Origin: Blastocladiella britannica
Lineage: Eukaryota > Blastocladiomycota > Blastocladiomycetes > Blastocladiales > Blastocladiaceae
Assembly (NCBI GenBank): GCA_025349905.2
Contig: MU625158.1
Coordinates: 1-10,460 of the forward strand
Direction: 5' to 3'
DNA length: 10,460 nucleotides
Position numbers and translations under genes: made by a program. Below, piece after piece: positions 9,452 through 10,460 of this stretch (within the stretch, counting starts at the first letter, position 1; each line of letters begins with the position of its first letter). The notes beneath the pieces were generated by a model, which saw only the letters and a list, made by a program, of their open reading frames with translations, searched no databases and was not told the DNA's origin.

Positions 9452-9645
9452 TGAGATCCCAAATTAAATTGGATCTAATTTTTGCAAAGTTTCAAGTTCG
9501 TTTGTTCTCAAAAAAAACTTCGCCAGGGTAATCTTGATAGGCTGACACGAGCGAAACTATCCGGAGGGTTGGCTCGCTAGAAAAAAAAAATTAAAGACAA
9601 AAATAACGAAAAAACTTCGAAGTCCTTTAAGTGGCCGAAGAAAAG
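9452..9645 (+). other. 3' flank of VOC gene and upstream region of secreted-protein gene
   Basis: No gene is seen. The tandem stop is followed by a small inverted repeat, AGATCC (9454-9459) and GGATCT (9471-9476), enclosing ATTAAA (9463-9468), a possible poly(A) signal variant. A weaker imperfect hairpin uses CGAGC (9548-9552) and GCTCG (9572-9576), followed by an A10 run. CTTCGAAG at 9615-9622 is an 8-bp palindrome in the likely upstream promoter of the next gene. Functions of these are not established from sequence. Confidence 0.5.
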
Positions 9646-9653
9646 TATAAAGA
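9646..9653 (+). promoter_or_regulatory. TATA box (TATAAAGA) of secreted-protein gene
   Basis: TATAAAGA lies 90 bp upstream of the ATG at 9736 and 30 bp upstream of the point where the G-free leader begins (9676), the usual TATA-to-start distance. It is the only well-placed TATA box in the window, suggesting a strong or regulated promoter compared with the TATA-less divergent pair. Confidence 0.7.
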
Positions 9654-9675
9654 GCGTGTGAGCTCGCCAAGCAAG

Positions 9676-9735
9676 CAACCTCAACTTCAACTCCAAACAC
9701 TTCAACTCCAACTTCAAAAACTTCAACTTCACAAA
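9676..9735 (+). repeat. G-free 5' leader built of CTTCAA/CTCCAA hexamer-like repeats
   Basis: From 9676 to the ATG there is no G on the plus strand. The segment 9680-9731 is a degenerate repetition of ACTTCA / ACTCCA units, ending CACAAA directly before ATG. Its position downstream of the TATA box makes it the probable 5' UTR. A G-less leader cannot form strong secondary structure, which in general favours efficient translation initiation (established principle; application here is inference). Confidence 0.8.
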
Positions 9736-10223
9736 ATGTCCAAGACCATCTTCTTCGTTCTCTCTGCTCTTGTTGCCCTGACTTCGGGTACGCCTTCTTC
9801 ATTTACTCCTTGCAGCATTACCAAGAAGACTCAAACCACTCAAATAAATCAATAGCTGCGGCCATTCCCACCGCTTCGGCTCCCTTCAAGCTCCCGGCCA
9901 CCTACGCCACTGGCGGCCTTGCCAACTCGCTGGTGACCATGAACGCCGACGGCACATTCTCGTACACGTCGCAGGTGGCGTGCTTCAAGGCCCCGTGCCC
10001 CGAGCAGCGTGGTGAGGGCAAGTGGAAGTACAGCACTGCATCCAAGCAGTTGGCGCTGGTGATGCCCGCGTCGGCCGACGGCAGCCAGGCCGCGATCAAG
10101 CAGACCTGGCAGATGGTCAACATTGCTTCGGACGCCAACCAGTCCGAGGTCGCGGCCAAGTGGGTCAGTGGCAGCACTGGCGCGCCGATCCCCCACGGCA
10201 GCACCAAGTGGGTTCGTGCCTAA
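9736..10223 (+). CDS. Small secreted protein of unknown function (2 exons, 139 aa)
   Basis: Exons 9736-9787 and 9856-10223 (420 nt) give 139 residues, stop TAA. The start has an A-rich context (CACAAA-ATG) after a G-less leader. Residues 1 to about 19 are a textbook signal peptide: Lys at 3, a hydrophobic core IFFVLSALVAL, then TSAAA as a cleavage region before IP. No later membrane segment is seen. The mature part of about 120 residues has alternating strand-like segments (LVTMNADGTFSYTS, GKWKYSTASKQLALVMP, QTWQMVNI, AAKWVSG), consistent with a small beta-rich, perhaps barrel-like fold. There are exactly two cysteines (60 and 65, CFKAPC), which could form a tight disulfide loop. No N-glycosylation sequon is apparent. 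I do not recognise the family. Promoter, leader and near-exclusive use of C/G-ending codons suggest high expression. A cell-wall or extracellular role is possible but unproven. Confidence 0.87.
9788..9855 (+). other. Intron of secreted-protein gene (68 bp, phase 1)
   Basis: Donor TCGG|GTACGC, acceptor AATAG|CTGCGG. It joins VALTS to AAIPTAS. The intron therefore sits at the boundary between signal-peptide and mature-protein coding sequence. If retained, the frame stops at the acceptor TAG (9853-9855). Confidence 0.88.
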
Positions 10224-10460
10224 GTAACTAGATGATCAAGATCTTCAAGGTGTGAGTATTGAATGGGTGTGCCTTTCCAAAGAAAGAAATGGGTGTGAAT
10301 TAAGAAAAAACAATAATACTCTCTTTGCGTGATATTGACTTTTCGTGAAAAATGAAACAAAGCATCTTCCCACGAATCCGTACAATCAGGTTGATTCTGC
10401 TGTCAGGTCCGCGCCAATGACCCGACTGCATCCTGAGCCGCTGGTCCCAGATCTGAGCCC
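10224..10460. other. 3' flank of secreted-protein gene and unassigned right edge
   Basis: No gene can be called. The first part is AT-rich 3' UTR-like sequence with a 10-bp direct repeat AATGGGTGTG at 10262-10271 and 10288-10297, followed by an A-rich stretch (10301-10317) that could carry the poly(A) site. From about 10385 the sequence becomes GC-rich like an exon. On the minus strand one frame is open from about 10458 down to a TAA near 10299, and on the plus strand a short frame starts at ATG 10352. Neither shows a recognisable motif, so this may be the edge of a neighbouring gene. Confidence 0.4.

Noticed and set aside
9540..9600. Hairpin followed by an A10 run, considered as a small RNA gene or RNA polymerase III terminator.
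   Set aside because: The stem is only 5 bp plus mismatches. No A-box or B-box is seen nearby, and the run is T-rich only on the strand without a supporting gene.
9557..9802. Minus-strand frame with a Val/Glu repeat (EVEVFEVGVEVFGVEVEV).
   Set aside because: It is the reverse translation of the CTTCAA-type leader repeat and overlaps the promoter and exon 1 of a well-supported plus-strand gene.
9788..9814. CTCCTTGCAG at 9805-9814 as the acceptor of the secreted-gene intron.
   Set aside because: It would give a 27-bp intron, too short to splice normally, and the frame would then hit TAA; the TAG acceptor at 9855 gives the full 139-residue protein.
10433..10459. CTGAGCC repeated twice near the right end, considered as a repeat element or attachment site.
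   Set aside because: Seven-base repeats this close arise easily by chance, and no further copies or structure are visible before the window ends.

Overview
The window is eukaryotic nuclear DNA. Coding stretches are GC-rich with mostly G/C third positions. They are interrupted by short AT-rich spliceosomal introns (about 57-85 bp, GT...AG), and the spacers between genes are very small. The compact layout, a Laa1/HEATR5 gene, an HSPA12-like Hsp70 and a small secreted protein behind a TATA box would suit an early-diverging (zoosporic or zygomycete-like) fungus or a related compact-genome protist. That placement is inference; no rRNA or other decisive marker is present.

Layout, left to right. 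(1) Bases 1-510, + strand: the 3' end of an HSPA12-type Hsp70-like gene cut by the window edge. (2) Bases 541-7174, - strand: a complete five-exon gene for a ~2,120-residue HEAT-repeat protein of the HEATR5/Laa1 family, the large accessory subunit of AP-1 clathrin-adaptor trafficking. Genes 1 and 2 converge with only 30 bp between stop codons. (3) Bases 7269-9451, + strand: a three-exon gene for a 684-residue protein that reads as a tandem VOC (glyoxalase-fold) protein whose modules are pushed apart by low-complexity inserts. It is divergent from gene 2 across a 94-bp shared promoter region. (4) Bases 9736-10223, + strand: a two-exon gene for a 139-residue secreted protein of unknown function, with a TATA box and an unusual G-free, CTTCAA/CTCCAA-repeat 5' leader. 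(5) Bases 10224-10460: 3' flank, ending in a GC-rich stretch that may be the edge of another gene.

I rebuilt the gene models by joining reading frames across GT-AG boundaries and checking phase. All complete models close in frame. The four genes do not form an obvious pathway. The layout facts that matter are the bidirectional promoter, the tail-to-tail overlap, and several splice sites with competing in-frame or stop-generating alternatives. I see no CRISPR array, mobile element, rRNA or tRNA. The least described items are the module-split VOC protein and the small secreted protein with its G-less leader.
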